Shown here piece by piece: positions 25,040-33,101 of a stretch of DNA of 64,000 nucleotides. How positions within the stretch are numbered: position 1 is the stretch's first letter; each line of letters begins with the position of its first letter. Both the position numbers and the translations under genes were made by a program. Source of the stretch: Candidatus Dependentiae bacterium (GTDB lineage Bacteria > Babelota > Babeliae > Babelales > JACPOV01); assembly GCA_016191325.1 (NCBI GenBank), contig JACPOV010000008.1, forward strand, positions 445,270 through 509,269. Reading direction: 5' to 3'. A model generated the notes under the pieces. It saw only the letters and a program-made list of their open reading frames with translations. It had not been told where the DNA came from and ran no database searches.

Positions 25040-25959
25040 TTTTTTTCAGCGATAACAATAATTGTTTGTGGTCGATTTTTTTTAGGCAATAATGCACCGA
25101 GTCTGTAGCGCATCGTATAAAGCATAATATGATACGTATCTTTTAAAAAATCTTTTGCAGAACTTCTTGTTGTTTGCTGATTGCCTGATGAGGCAGGAGA
25201 AAGTTTCTGCTGCTTATTTTTTTTGCTGAGCAGGCCAATCAACTTTAACATGATTAAGTGAAGCACTATTGAATAACGATACATTTTTTTAAAAACAAAG
25301 CCGCTTTGCTCCAAAAGCGTTTTAACATTTTGCTCACCAAAGAAAAAGAGATGATCTGGATACTGAAATGAATTAAAAAGCGAATAATAGCGCCGATGAA
25401 CATCGCTTAAATTACCGGTTTCAAAAATGAGAAATCCGCCATCATTTAATTTTTCATGCATCATCAAAAATGCAGCATGCGGATCATGCAAATGGCTTAT
25501 GACATCGCTATGATAAATAACATCAAATTTTGTAGAACCAAATGAAGAAAGAGAAAACGGCTTTTCTTCGCAGGGGATTTTTTGCTTTTCAGAAATAAAT
25601 ACCGCCTGCGTTGGGTTTAGTTCAATCGCGTACGGTTCAAAACCATCTCTTTTCGCTTGGGCAAGAAAATGACCGCCGCCAGCTCCAATTTCTAAAAGCG
25701 CTCCGCACTTTTTATATTTTTTTATAATAGAAAGCGTGTGAACACTGTGTAGATATTTAAAATAAGATTGCGTAATATGCGACTGTGCAGAAATATGCGC
25801 ATCATTATGGCCATAAATATCGAGAACTTCTTGCATAGATGGCCGCGGCGAAATATAAATAAGTGCGCAGTTAAAGCATTTATTTCCTTCATATCCCGAT
25901 TCATTAATAACAATGCTACTTGGCGCTTTGCAATTAAATATGCACGATATTTTTTCCAT
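25036..25959 (-). CDS. Class I SAM-dependent methyltransferase with N-terminal Cys cluster
   Basis: A 307-residue protein. The N-terminal 30 residues carry C-x2-CK and C-x2-C (CIFNC, KCFNC), suggesting a zinc ribbon. The methyltransferase core has motif I LLEIGAGGGHFL, an acidic residue in YAIELN, and a FDVIYHSDVISHLHDP segment. This resembles enzymes that methylate sugars or small molecules in surface glycan pathways, but no such neighbours are present. Substrate unknown. Confidence 0.82.
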   Translation of the reverse strand: MEKISCIFNCKAPSSIVINESGYEGNKCFNCALIYISPRPSMQEVLDIYGHNDAHISAQSHITQSYFKYLHSVHTLSIIKKYKKCGALLEIGAGGGHFLAQAKRDGFEPYAIELNPTQAVFISEKQKIPCEEKPFSLSSFGSTKFDVIYHSDVISHLHDPHAAFLMMHEKLNDGGFLIFETGNLSDVHRRYYSLFNSFQYPDHLFFFGEQNVKTLLEQSGFVFKKMYRYSIVLHLIMLKLIGLLSKKNKQQKLSPASSGNQQTTRSSAKDFLKDTYHIMLYTMRYRLGALLPKKNRPQTIIVIAEKN

Positions 25960-26099
25960 ACTTCGCTCTCCGAAAAAAGTGTCCAGATTTTTTTAGTAGC
26001 GTACCGCAATTAAAAGTCATTGTAACTCAAAGCTTCGTTGTATTGCTTTTTAAAAAATAAAATCGCTAAGCTACAGTTAAAATAAGAAAGGAAATCGCT

Positions 26100-26645
26100 A
26101 TGAGTAATGCTTCCACAATTAAATATTTACGAGAACACGCTTCGCTTTTTATGCTTTTGGGTATCGGGTTGATAATTCTTGGTGTTTTAGCTGTTATCTA
26201 CGCATTTACCAGTACCCTTATTTCAGTAATGTATCTTGGATTCTTTTTGCTTATCGGTGGTGTTTTTGAAGGCATTAAAGCATTCAAAATGAATCGTGCT
26301 GGCCACTTTTTCCTGCACGCTCTTCTTTGCATTCTTTATATCCTCGCAGGCCTTTATTTATTCTTTAATCCTGCAATCAATGCAATAACGCTCACCCTGG
26401 TTCTTGCAATATTTTTTGTTATCGCTGGTATATTCAGAATAGCGGTAGCTTTAACCAAAAATGTTCCCCATAAAACATGGCTTCTTATCAATGGCATCAT
26501 TTCAGTATTGCTTGGCGCCTTAATTTGGTACCAATGGCCAATATCTGGATTATGGGTAATCGGCACCTTTGTAGGTATTGATTTAATCTTCACCGGATGG
26601 ACCTGGATTATGCTTGCTTCCACCGTAAAGCATGCTCGCCACTAA
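26100..26645 (+). CDS. HdeD-family (DUF308) membrane protein
   Basis: 181 residues with six membrane segments in three repeated pairs, as in HdeD/DUF308: LGIGLIILGVLAVIYAF, ALLCILYILAGLYLFFNP and LINGIISVLLGALIWYQWP. HdeD is linked to acid resistance in enterobacteria; the role here is unknown. RBS AAAGGAAA, own terminator. Confidence 0.88.
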   Translation: MSNASTIKYLREHASLFMLLGIGLIILGVLAVIYAFTSTLISVMYLGFFLLIGGVFEGIKAFKMNRAGHFFLHALLCILYILAGLYLFFNPAINAITLTLVLAIFFVIAGIFRIAVALTKNVPHKTWLLINGIISVLLGALIWYQWPISGLWVIGTFVGIDLIFTGWTWIMLASTVKHARH

Positions 26646-26674
26646 ATCCTTTTTATATAGCAAACTTAGAAAAT

Positions 26675-26700
26675 AGCCTCTTTTTACAGGGGCTTTTTTT
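26675..26700 (+). terminator. Rho-independent terminator
   Basis: AGCCTCT pairs with AGGGGCT over a 6-base loop and is followed by seven T. It ends the HdeD-like gene. A second perfect 11-bp inverted repeat (TCCCAGAAAAA at 26704-26714 with its complement at 26722-26732) lies immediately downstream. Confidence 0.8.
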
Positions 26701-26823
26701 AATTCCCAGAAAAACCAGCGTTTTTTCTGGGACCCCAAGAGCTTTAACCTCCAAGTTAATCGTGTCCGAATGGGCACCTCCCAATCAAATTAGTCTGATT
26801 TTTAATTTAAAAATCTTTTCAAG

Positions 26824-26851
26824 TTGACAATATGTGCCCATAGGGTATACT
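26824..26851 (+). promoter_or_regulatory. Near-consensus sigma-70 promoter
   Basis: TTGACA at 26824-26829 and TATACT at 26846-26851, 16 bp apart. It lies about 50 bases upstream of the start at 26903. Confidence 0.8.
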
Positions 26852-26902
26852 TAATAGTGTTAAGTTACATTCACACTTAATTACAGAAAATGGAGTTATC
26901 TT

Positions 26903-27289
26903 ATGAAAAAAATACTATCACTATTAATGTTATCTACCCTCGTTGCAAACGTTGCTCTTTCAAACGATTTCTTAAAGAACGTTCAAGGCAAAGCAGAGCA
27001 GTATGGATCAAGCATGTATAACTTTTTCTATAAAAAAGCATCTGATTCGTCTCAGTATTCAAAGAATGCATACGAGTCTGCAACTTTAGGTAGTTATATT
27101 TGGGCAGCAAAAAATATCTTTAAATACGGTATGAATAAAACTGCACCAAAAGCAAATCAGCAAACATTCGGAACTTTACCAAATAGACTATTCGGCACTT
27201 CATACCGCGTATCTAGAATAGCATTCCCTGTAGCTATGATGACCTCGTTATCATTCAAAGCAGCTGATGTGTATAACAAAAAAGCTTAA
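26903..27289 (+). CDS. Small secreted protein, possible relative of next gene
   Basis: A 128-residue protein with a signal peptide (MKKILSLLMLSTLVANVALS). The mature part is rich in Tyr, Ser and Lys. Its end (SRIAFPVAMMTSLSFKAADV) resembles that of the following gene (SGFAFPIALGTSLVYASFGV), suggesting a weak paralogue pair. It is driven by a near-consensus promoter and has its own terminator, so it is probably well expressed. Function unknown. Confidence 0.8.
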   Translation: MKKILSLLMLSTLVANVALSNDFLKNVQGKAEQYGSSMYNFFYKKASDSSQYSKNAYESATLGSYIWAAKNIFKYGMNKTAPKANQQTFGTLPNRLFGTSYRVSRIAFPVAMMTSLSFKAADVYNKKA

Positions 27290-27311
27290 TTTTAGAAATT
27301 AAACAAATATT

Positions 27312-27341
27312 AAAAGCGCACCGTAAAAAGTGCGCTTTTTA
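27312..27341 (+). terminator. Rho-independent terminator
   Basis: AAAAGCGCAC pairs with GTGCGCTTTT over an 8-base loop and continues into T. It separates the two small secreted genes. Confidence 0.88.
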
Positions 27342-27358
27342 ATTAAATCGGGATAAAA

Positions 27359-27802
27359 ATGAAAAGAATAATAACGGCACTCTTAATATCTGCATCACTT
27401 AACGCAGCCTTGAGCGCGCAAGATAAAAACCTAAGCGATCGTATTGCTGCGCATCTTCCAGCAGAAGAATGTTTTACCATGTCCAAATACTTTGCCGGTG
27501 CCTCGGCCGCATTTCTAGGCCTCAAAAGTTACTTTGGCTACGCTGCCAATAAGAATGGAAACGCTACCATTAAGTACGCGCAAGAATTGCAAAAACAAAA
27601 CTTAGCACATAAAAAATACACGCAATTAAGCGCCTATGAACATGATCTTTTTGGAAAACTCGGCAAATCCGCACTCCGCGCTACCCGCTTTGGATTTGCA
27701 AGAACAGTTTCTGGGTTTGCATTTCCAATAGCATTGGGGACATCGCTCGTTTATGCGTCTTTTGGCGTTCATTCTCAATGCAACGATGCAAATAAAAATT
27801 AA
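27359..27802 (+). CDS. Small secreted protein, possible relative of preceding gene
   Basis: A 147-residue protein with a signal peptide (MKRIITALLISASLNAALSA). It shares the C-terminal AFP(V/I)A-x2-TSL pattern with the previous gene. The middle is basic and helical. The M48-like gene begins 24 bp after the stop, so the two may be cotranscribed. Function unknown. Confidence 0.75.
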   Translation: MKRIITALLISASLNAALSAQDKNLSDRIAAHLPAEECFTMSKYFAGASAAFLGLKSYFGYAANKNGNATIKYAQELQKQNLAHKKYTQLSAYEHDLFGKLGKSALRATRFGFARTVSGFAFPIALGTSLVYASFGVHSQCNDANKN

Positions 27803-27826
27803 TAGCTTACCAACAGGAAAAGTCTT

Positions 27827-28951
27827 ATGAAGAAAATAATTTTGGCATCTCTCATTTTATTTTCCGCTTTTTCTTTTTGCCAAGAACATACAAACGCTTG
27901 GGATCGACTAAAAAGTCTATTTATAAAAGATCCAAAAGTAACTGCCCAAGAAAAATATTTAAAGAATTTAGTAAATAAAGAATTTCAAACTATTCACGAT
28001 CTAATAAAAACACCACCATATCAAGAACAAAAAGAATGTTTTTTGCGGAGCAATTGTCCAACCCATCCGATGGATGATTTTGCAAAAAAAATGATTTCGC
28101 ATGACATTTCGGTTTCAAAATTAGTTGATAAAGTACTCGATCAGCAAGAAAAAAATGCTATCGAAGAAACAAAGAAAGAATCGGGGATTGCCTCAAATAA
28201 TGAGCTGTATCATGTTCGTAAAATAATGAATCAACTCAATGCAAAAAAGCCAAAAACTAATAATACTATTACTTATGATAATTCAATAAAAGATAAAATA
28301 TCTCCTGAAATTAAGGAATATATTGAGAAGACATATAGATCAAATAAGATCCGCGGAAATTTAACTGTATCTTTACATGAACACGCACATAATGCAGGCG
28401 CACGCGTAAATCCCAATACAGGAGAAAATATACTACTTTTTGGAGAAAAAGAGTTAACGTATGAAAAAGACATACAAAAAAGTACTGCGGAGCACGAAAT
28501 CTCCCATTTAGCGACACAAGATCATTTATATATAATTGCTGTCGCAATCGCTCTTCAGGTAGACCCTGTTGTATTTTCTCGTGTACCCACTGCGATAAGG
28601 CCTTTTATTGAACATCGAGCCGATCAGAAACCAGCAGCGAAAAATTTGGAAATTGCTAAAATTGTTGAAAAAGACTGGAAAATATCGGCTCAACAAGAAC
28701 CATATTTTTCACAAATTTCCACTCATCCCCATAACATTGATCGCCACCGTGCTGCTAAAGCTATTCGCCAGCTTCATGAAGCAAATGATCGTGCAAAAGA
28801 CGGAAAATCATATCCACGCTTCACACCTGAACAATATGAAAAATATGTTGTTGGTTACGAAAAAGCATGGGATAATCATTGTATACAGTTGACCCTAGAA
28901 GAAATTAAGAGAAGAAGAAATCAATTGTTTGCGAGCATGGATCTCTTTTAA
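27827..28951 (+). CDS. Secreted M48-like zinc metallopeptidase
   Basis: A 374-residue protein with a signal peptide (MKKIILASLILFSAFSFC). The zinc motif HEISH (in TAEHEISHL) lies near residue 223 and a downstream E-H-R-A-D supplies the third ligand, followed by a STHP-x-n-R segment. That order (HExxH, ExxxD, THP) is the M48 pattern. No transmembrane helices are seen in the catalytic part. The substrate is unknown. Two similar genes lie at 28971 and 43722. Confidence 0.82.
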   Translation: MKKIILASLILFSAFSFCQEHTNAWDRLKSLFIKDPKVTAQEKYLKNLVNKEFQTIHDLIKTPPYQEQKECFLRSNCPTHPMDDFAKKMISHDISVSKLVDKVLDQQEKNAIEETKKESGIASNNELYHVRKIMNQLNAKKPKTNNTITYDNSIKDKISPEIKEYIEKTYRSNKIRGNLTVSLHEHAHNAGARVNPNTGENILLFGEKELTYEKDIQKSTAEHEISHLATQDHLYIIAVAIALQVDPVVFSRVPTAIRPFIEHRADQKPAAKNLEIAKIVEKDWKISAQQEPYFSQISTHPHNIDRHRAAKAIRQLHEANDRAKDGKSYPRFTPEQYEKYVVGYEKAWDNHCIQLTLEEIKRRRNQLFASMDLF

Positions 28952-28970
28952 TAATTGCAAGAATGATACT

Positions 28971-29699
28971 ATGAAAAAACGTATACTGCCGCTCATCCTT
29001 TTAATTATGATACCGGCCAATTCATTAGCCGCCCCTAAAATTAATACAGGAAGAATTCTTTCTACGGTAGAAACTTTTGCCGGGACCGCTTTTTTTTCGC
29101 TTGTGGGAGGAGTTGCATACTCATACTATAATCGATCGGGCGATATCCCGCCCGCAGCAAAAACTGCTTTAGAAAAAATTCTTCGAAAAAAAGGGTTACT
29201 CAAACCGAATGAGCAACAAAAATTTGCTTGTGGGCCAGAATGGGCGACGATACTTAATACTATCTATATACCAAAGGAAGAAGCTACGTGCATGGCACAT
29301 TCGGCCATAACGCCTGAGCAATCTGCTATCACTCTTCATGAAAAAGGCCATCAAGATAACTTTCATTCAATTAAAACGTGCCTTTTTGGTGCAGCATACT
29401 GGACTATCTGGACAGAATTAATTCACTCGCGCCCCGCCTATTCACTTTTATTTATAGGCCCGGCTACCGGTTACTTAGCATTTAAAAAATGTTCACGCCA
29501 TTTTGAAAAAGAAGCGGATGATTTTATGATTCAGCACGCGACCTATGCAGAACTAGTAAGTGCGAAAAAATTCTTTGAACGACATTTGCATCACGATCGA
29601 CACGATCTGGTTGCACAACTTACCGCAACTCATCCATCTTTTAAAGATCGAATTGCAAATATCCAGCAAGAAATTGATCGCCGCAAAAAAATCAAATAA
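28971..29699 (+). CDS. Exported M48-like zinc metallopeptidase
   Basis: A 242-residue protein. ATG 28971 starts a clean signal peptide (MKKRILPLILLIMIPANSLA), so an upstream in-frame start at 28929 inside the previous gene is rejected. HEKGH sits near residue 122, followed by one or two hydrophobic segments, then FEKEADDF and TATHPSFKDR, the M48 order. The gap to the preceding M48-like gene is 19 bp. The substrate is unknown. Confidence 0.82.
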   Translation: MKKRILPLILLIMIPANSLAAPKINTGRILSTVETFAGTAFFSLVGGVAYSYYNRSGDIPPAAKTALEKILRKKGLLKPNEQQKFACGPEWATILNTIYIPKEEATCMAHSAITPEQSAITLHEKGHQDNFHSIKTCLFGAAYWTIWTELIHSRPAYSLLFIGPATGYLAFKKCSRHFEKEADDFMIQHATYAELVSAKKFFERHLHHDRHDLVAQLTATHPSFKDRIANIQQEIDRRKKIK

Positions 29700-29811
29700 T
29701 TATCCGCATTCTAGCGATGCATAATTAGAAAAAAGCTTAATAACATGCTACTATGTTTAGTATAAGAGCAGCATTCTGCTGCTCATTTTTCTTAGGGTAT
29801 CGGGACAAAAA

Positions 29812-30897
29812 ATGTACGTTTATGTATTTGCTCTCACATTGCTTTTATCAATAAACAATCTTTTGGCTGTAACAGTGGGCATTTCATGCCTGAAAAATGC
29901 CGATTCAAAAAATAAGGCTATTGTAATATTCGATTGGCATGAAAGATCGGACGTTGACGATGAGGTTGTGAAATCACATAAAATTGAGCTAACAAATCTA
30001 CTTAAAGCTTTAAAAAATCGCAAAGAAGAATGCTCTTTTTATATTGAATTTCCCCATAAAGCTAAAAAATTTACAGAATCAAGTCAGTTAACCATCAATA
30101 TACCTACAAAAGATGCGGTTGAGCATGAAATGAAAAATGGTTCAATTGCATACAAAGCTTTTGATGAGCGAGAAGAAGCAAATTGGTGGGTAAATATAAT
30201 GATGGAAAGCACCCATGAAATACAGGCCTCAATCGATCAAAACATGCCCGTTCCGGATGAATTTAAAGCAGTCAGCTTCGGAGCTTATTTAAAAAGTGTT
30301 CAAGAACAACAATCTAATGCAAAAAAAATTCTGGGCAATTTACCTGCGAAACTACAAGAAACTGTTGTCCCTAGAATGGATACCTTTACAAAGGCGCAAG
30401 AGATGCTTTTGGAAAAGGCAACAAAATACGGTATTAAGTCATCAGATCATTTTTTTAATTTAGCAAAGCAAGTAAGTTCCGATGCTAGTACCAAGAAAAA
30501 ATTTTATGACACGCTCCTAGATATGCAATGTACCGAGTCGGATATGTCACTACTCCAATCTATTAGTTCTGGTAAAAATAGATTATCAATTGTTCACGCT
30601 GGAATGTGGCACGGACAAAATCTTGAAAAAGCATTAATGGCGTTCGGTTATAAAAATGCGTTCCCTAAGGAAAATTTAAAAACTGGCTTTATAATGGAAG
30701 ATATAAGCGAAATTAAGCTTGCCAAAAATATTCCCCTAACCTTTATTAAACCAGTATACGAATTTCTATCTCTGTGCGATGCGTGCGGGAAAGAAGCGGC
30801 TAATCATTGCGGAGCATGTAAAAGAACGAAATACTGTTCCCAAGATTGTCAAAAGAGCGGCTGGATAGGTCATAAAGCTATTTGTAAGAAGTTATAA
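29812..30897 (+). CDS. Secreted protein with C-terminal MYND-type zinc finger
   Basis: A 361-residue protein with a signal peptide (MYVYVFALTLLLSINNLLA). The last 40 residues are a MYND finger: CDACGKEA, CGACKRTKYCS, DCQKSGW, HKAIC, giving all seven Cys plus His in the right spacing. MYND fingers bind proline-rich peptides and are overwhelmingly eukaryotic. The N-terminal 310 residues are not recognised with confidence; segments such as IVIFDWHER and IVHAGMWHGQNLEKAL might be active-site-like. Export plus a eukaryotic domain suggests a host-directed protein, by inference. Confidence 0.85.
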   Translation: MYVYVFALTLLLSINNLLAVTVGISCLKNADSKNKAIVIFDWHERSDVDDEVVKSHKIELTNLLKALKNRKEECSFYIEFPHKAKKFTESSQLTINIPTKDAVEHEMKNGSIAYKAFDEREEANWWVNIMMESTHEIQASIDQNMPVPDEFKAVSFGAYLKSVQEQQSNAKKILGNLPAKLQETVVPRMDTFTKAQEMLLEKATKYGIKSSDHFFNLAKQVSSDASTKKKFYDTLLDMQCTESDMSLLQSISSGKNRLSIVHAGMWHGQNLEKALMAFGYKNAFPKENLKTGFIMEDISEIKLAKNIPLTFIKPVYEFLSLCDACGKEAANHCGACKRTKYCSQDCQKSGWIGHKAICKKL

Positions 30898-30970
30898 ACA
30901 GAATAAACAATGCTCATTTTTATGCCCGCGTATGCTTTTTTATCATAAACTTTCAGCCTAGGAATTCCAC

Positions 30971-32062
30971 ATGAAAAAATTAATTTCTTGCCTCATAGTT
31001 GCAAGCATTTTTCATTGCGCTTTCGGAATGGAAAAACCATCTTTTTTATTTAAACTAAAAGCTGCGATCTCCAATAACATCGTACCCAAAAAAGACAAAG
31101 CTGCAGGTAAACGATTAACTCTGCCGGATTCTTCAAGCGAGCCCTATGATGAAGAATTTAAAAAATCTTTTACTAATCGATTTGCTCAATTCGTTCCAGC
31201 AGATCTCCATCAGCAGATTCTTAAGGAAGTTCCGATTGAAAAAGGGTTTCGTGAAATCGCTGAGGGTTTTTACATATCAAACAATGATTTTCTAAATTTT
31301 CGATCAACGAAAATTGAAAAAAGCTTATCTTTTCACCTTGAATTCCCTAGATGCCTTCCAAAGGAAAAAGAACTAGGCATTCTTACAAGTGGAGATTATA
31401 TAGTATCGACCCCATTTCTCAAACCAACGCAGTTGCAAATTAAGACCAAAGAAAACGGTATTCCTTTTGATTTATTTACTCGGATTGAATGTGATCTAAA
31501 AGAAGTTGAGAATATCGCGGTAGGCCCGGACCCATTACCATTCATTTTCTGCATACTTTTTACATCTCATCCTGGCGAATGTGCACAACGATATGCGATA
31601 TTTGATCTTGCTAAAAAGGATGTTGTTTTTCAAAAAGAACTAGATGTTTGGGAAAGTGACAAATTTTCAGGGTCGACTCTAGATCAACCACGTCACACTA
31701 TTAATCCACATTATTTATTCTACAAGTATCTAGCGATAGACGAACCCAATGCAGGATTGCTGACACAAAAGGCTTTAGGTTTTGTAAATAAAAAAAATCG
31801 GGCAGTGCAAGACGGTATAAAAATTCTGCAAAAATTTCATGATCCAAGGTATATCAAAAACAAATATCGTCTTGTTAAATTTACCAAACCACCTCACGAT
31901 CCTTGCATTTATGAGAAAGTACATACGCTCGTTAAACATCTATCTAATTTAAAGCTATCGGATCATCAACAAGTTGTTTTAAAGAAGATAATAGCCGATC
32001 AAAACTTCAAAGAATCGCAGGACAAGCTTCGTCAAAATAAAAAACCTTCAATCCTTGATTAA
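30971..32062 (+). CDS. Secreted protein of unknown function
   Basis: A 363-residue protein with a signal peptide (MKKLISCLIVASIFHCAFGM). The central part alternates beta-like strands (GDYIVSTPF, LPFIFCILFTS, RYAIFDLAKK), perhaps a propeller-like fold, followed by a helical tail. No motif is recognised. RBS AGGAATT is modest. It follows the MYND gene by 73 bp on the same strand. Confidence 0.75.
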   Translation: MKKLISCLIVASIFHCAFGMEKPSFLFKLKAAISNNIVPKKDKAAGKRLTLPDSSSEPYDEEFKKSFTNRFAQFVPADLHQQILKEVPIEKGFREIAEGFYISNNDFLNFRSTKIEKSLSFHLEFPRCLPKEKELGILTSGDYIVSTPFLKPTQLQIKTKENGIPFDLFTRIECDLKEVENIAVGPDPLPFIFCILFTSHPGECAQRYAIFDLAKKDVVFQKELDVWESDKFSGSTLDQPRHTINPHYLFYKYLAIDEPNAGLLTQKALGFVNKKNRAVQDGIKILQKFHDPRYIKNKYRLVKFTKPPHDPCIYEKVHTLVKHLSNLKLSDHQQVVLKKIIADQNFKESQDKLRQNKKPSILD

Positions 32063-32125
32063 GACTTAATTCATTTTAGGATGCTTTAACCATTTAAGCT
32101 TATTAAAGTGCTCCTAGCGCTTTTT

Positions 32126-33028
32126 TTATGCCCTCGGATGCTTTTTATCATACACTTTGCGTACGTGACTTTTTTCTAAATGCGTGTAAATTTCCACTGT
32201 TGCTAAATTTTCGTGGCCTAAAAGCATTTGCAATGAGCGCAAGTTTGCCCCTTGCTGCAGTAAATGAGTCGCAAGCGAATGGCGAAGCATATGCGGCGAA
32301 ATTGATTTTTTAATGCCGGCCCGTTCGCATAATTCGTTTAAAATCATCCAAAACGATTGGCGCGAAATAGGCTTTGCAACCTTTCCATAAAGTACCGGAA
32401 ATAAAAACGGCGTTCCATTAATCATTTCCGCTGCCATTAATTGCGGGCGCACTGTATCAATATAATTTCTAATCATTGAAGTAATGTGTTCCGGAATCGG
32501 AACAAGCCTGCCTTTTCCGCCTTTTCCCAGCACGTAAATAAGTGCACTTTCAAGCTGAAGGTGTGCAAGTTCTAAATTGATCAATTCACTGATGCGCATT
32601 CCTGTCGCATACAGCAAATAAAGCATGACGCTATTGCGTTTACCATGGAGCGAATTATCTGCATGAGCCGCTTGCAAAAGCTGTTCAATTTCTGAAGGTT
32701 TTAAATAGGTGGGCAGTTTTTTTTCTAACTTAGGGGCGCGAAGTTGATTCGCTTGCACATTCCATGAAAGCCGTTCGTTTGCCCAGCGAAAAAAAAGTTT
32801 AAGTGTCGAGATTTTGCGCGCCATGCTGCGCGCCCCAATCTCTTGCCCTTTAAGAAAATGAAGAAACAATTTGAGATGATCGCCTGTAACGTTTGCAAGT
32901 TCTATTGTGTTGTTCTGTAAAAACTGAACAAATTGGCCAAGATCACTTTGATATGCTGCAAACGTATTTTTTGAAACACGCTTTTCTGTAAGTAAATATG
33001 CTTCAAATTTTGCAAGTACTGATTTCAT
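32126..33028 (-). CDS. Tyrosine recombinase XerC/XerD
   Basis: A 300-residue site-specific recombinase that resolves chromosome dimers at dif. The N-terminal SAM-like domain (FEAYLLTEKRVSKNTFAAYQ) and the catalytic residues are visible: Arg in ATGMRISEL, His-x-x-Arg in HMLRHSLATH, His in LGHENL and the Tyr in VEIYTHL. XerC and XerD cannot be told apart here. RBS GAGGT. It lies downstream of proS on the same strand; integrase of a mobile element is unlikely given this context. Confidence 0.92.
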   Translation of the reverse strand: MKSVLAKFEAYLLTEKRVSKNTFAAYQSDLGQFVQFLQNNTIELANVTGDHLKLFLHFLKGQEIGARSMARKISTLKLFFRWANERLSWNVQANQLRAPKLEKKLPTYLKPSEIEQLLQAAHADNSLHGKRNSVMLYLLYATGMRISELINLELAHLQLESALIYVLGKGGKGRLVPIPEHITSMIRNYIDTVRPQLMAAEMINGTPFLFPVLYGKVAKPISRQSFWMILNELCERAGIKKSISPHMLRHSLATHLLQQGANLRSLQMLLGHENLATVEIYTHLEKSHVRKVYDKKHPRA

Positions 33029-33065
33029 AACAACCTCAAACCGCTTAACTTTTTTAGCAATGGGG

Positions 33066-33098
33066 TCCCCGCGTCATGACTGAAAGTCATAGTGGGGA
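33066..33098. other. Hairpin between proS and xer
   Basis: TCCCC...GGGGA encloses ATGACT-GAA-AGTCAT. There is no T-tract, so it may be an mRNA processing or stability structure rather than a terminator. Confidence 0.35.
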
Positions 33099-33101
33099 AT
33101 T

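Noticed and set aside
32126..33028. Integrase of a mobile element
   Set aside because: The protein is a standard-length Xer recombinase next to proS, with no att repeats, tRNA target or mobile genes nearby.
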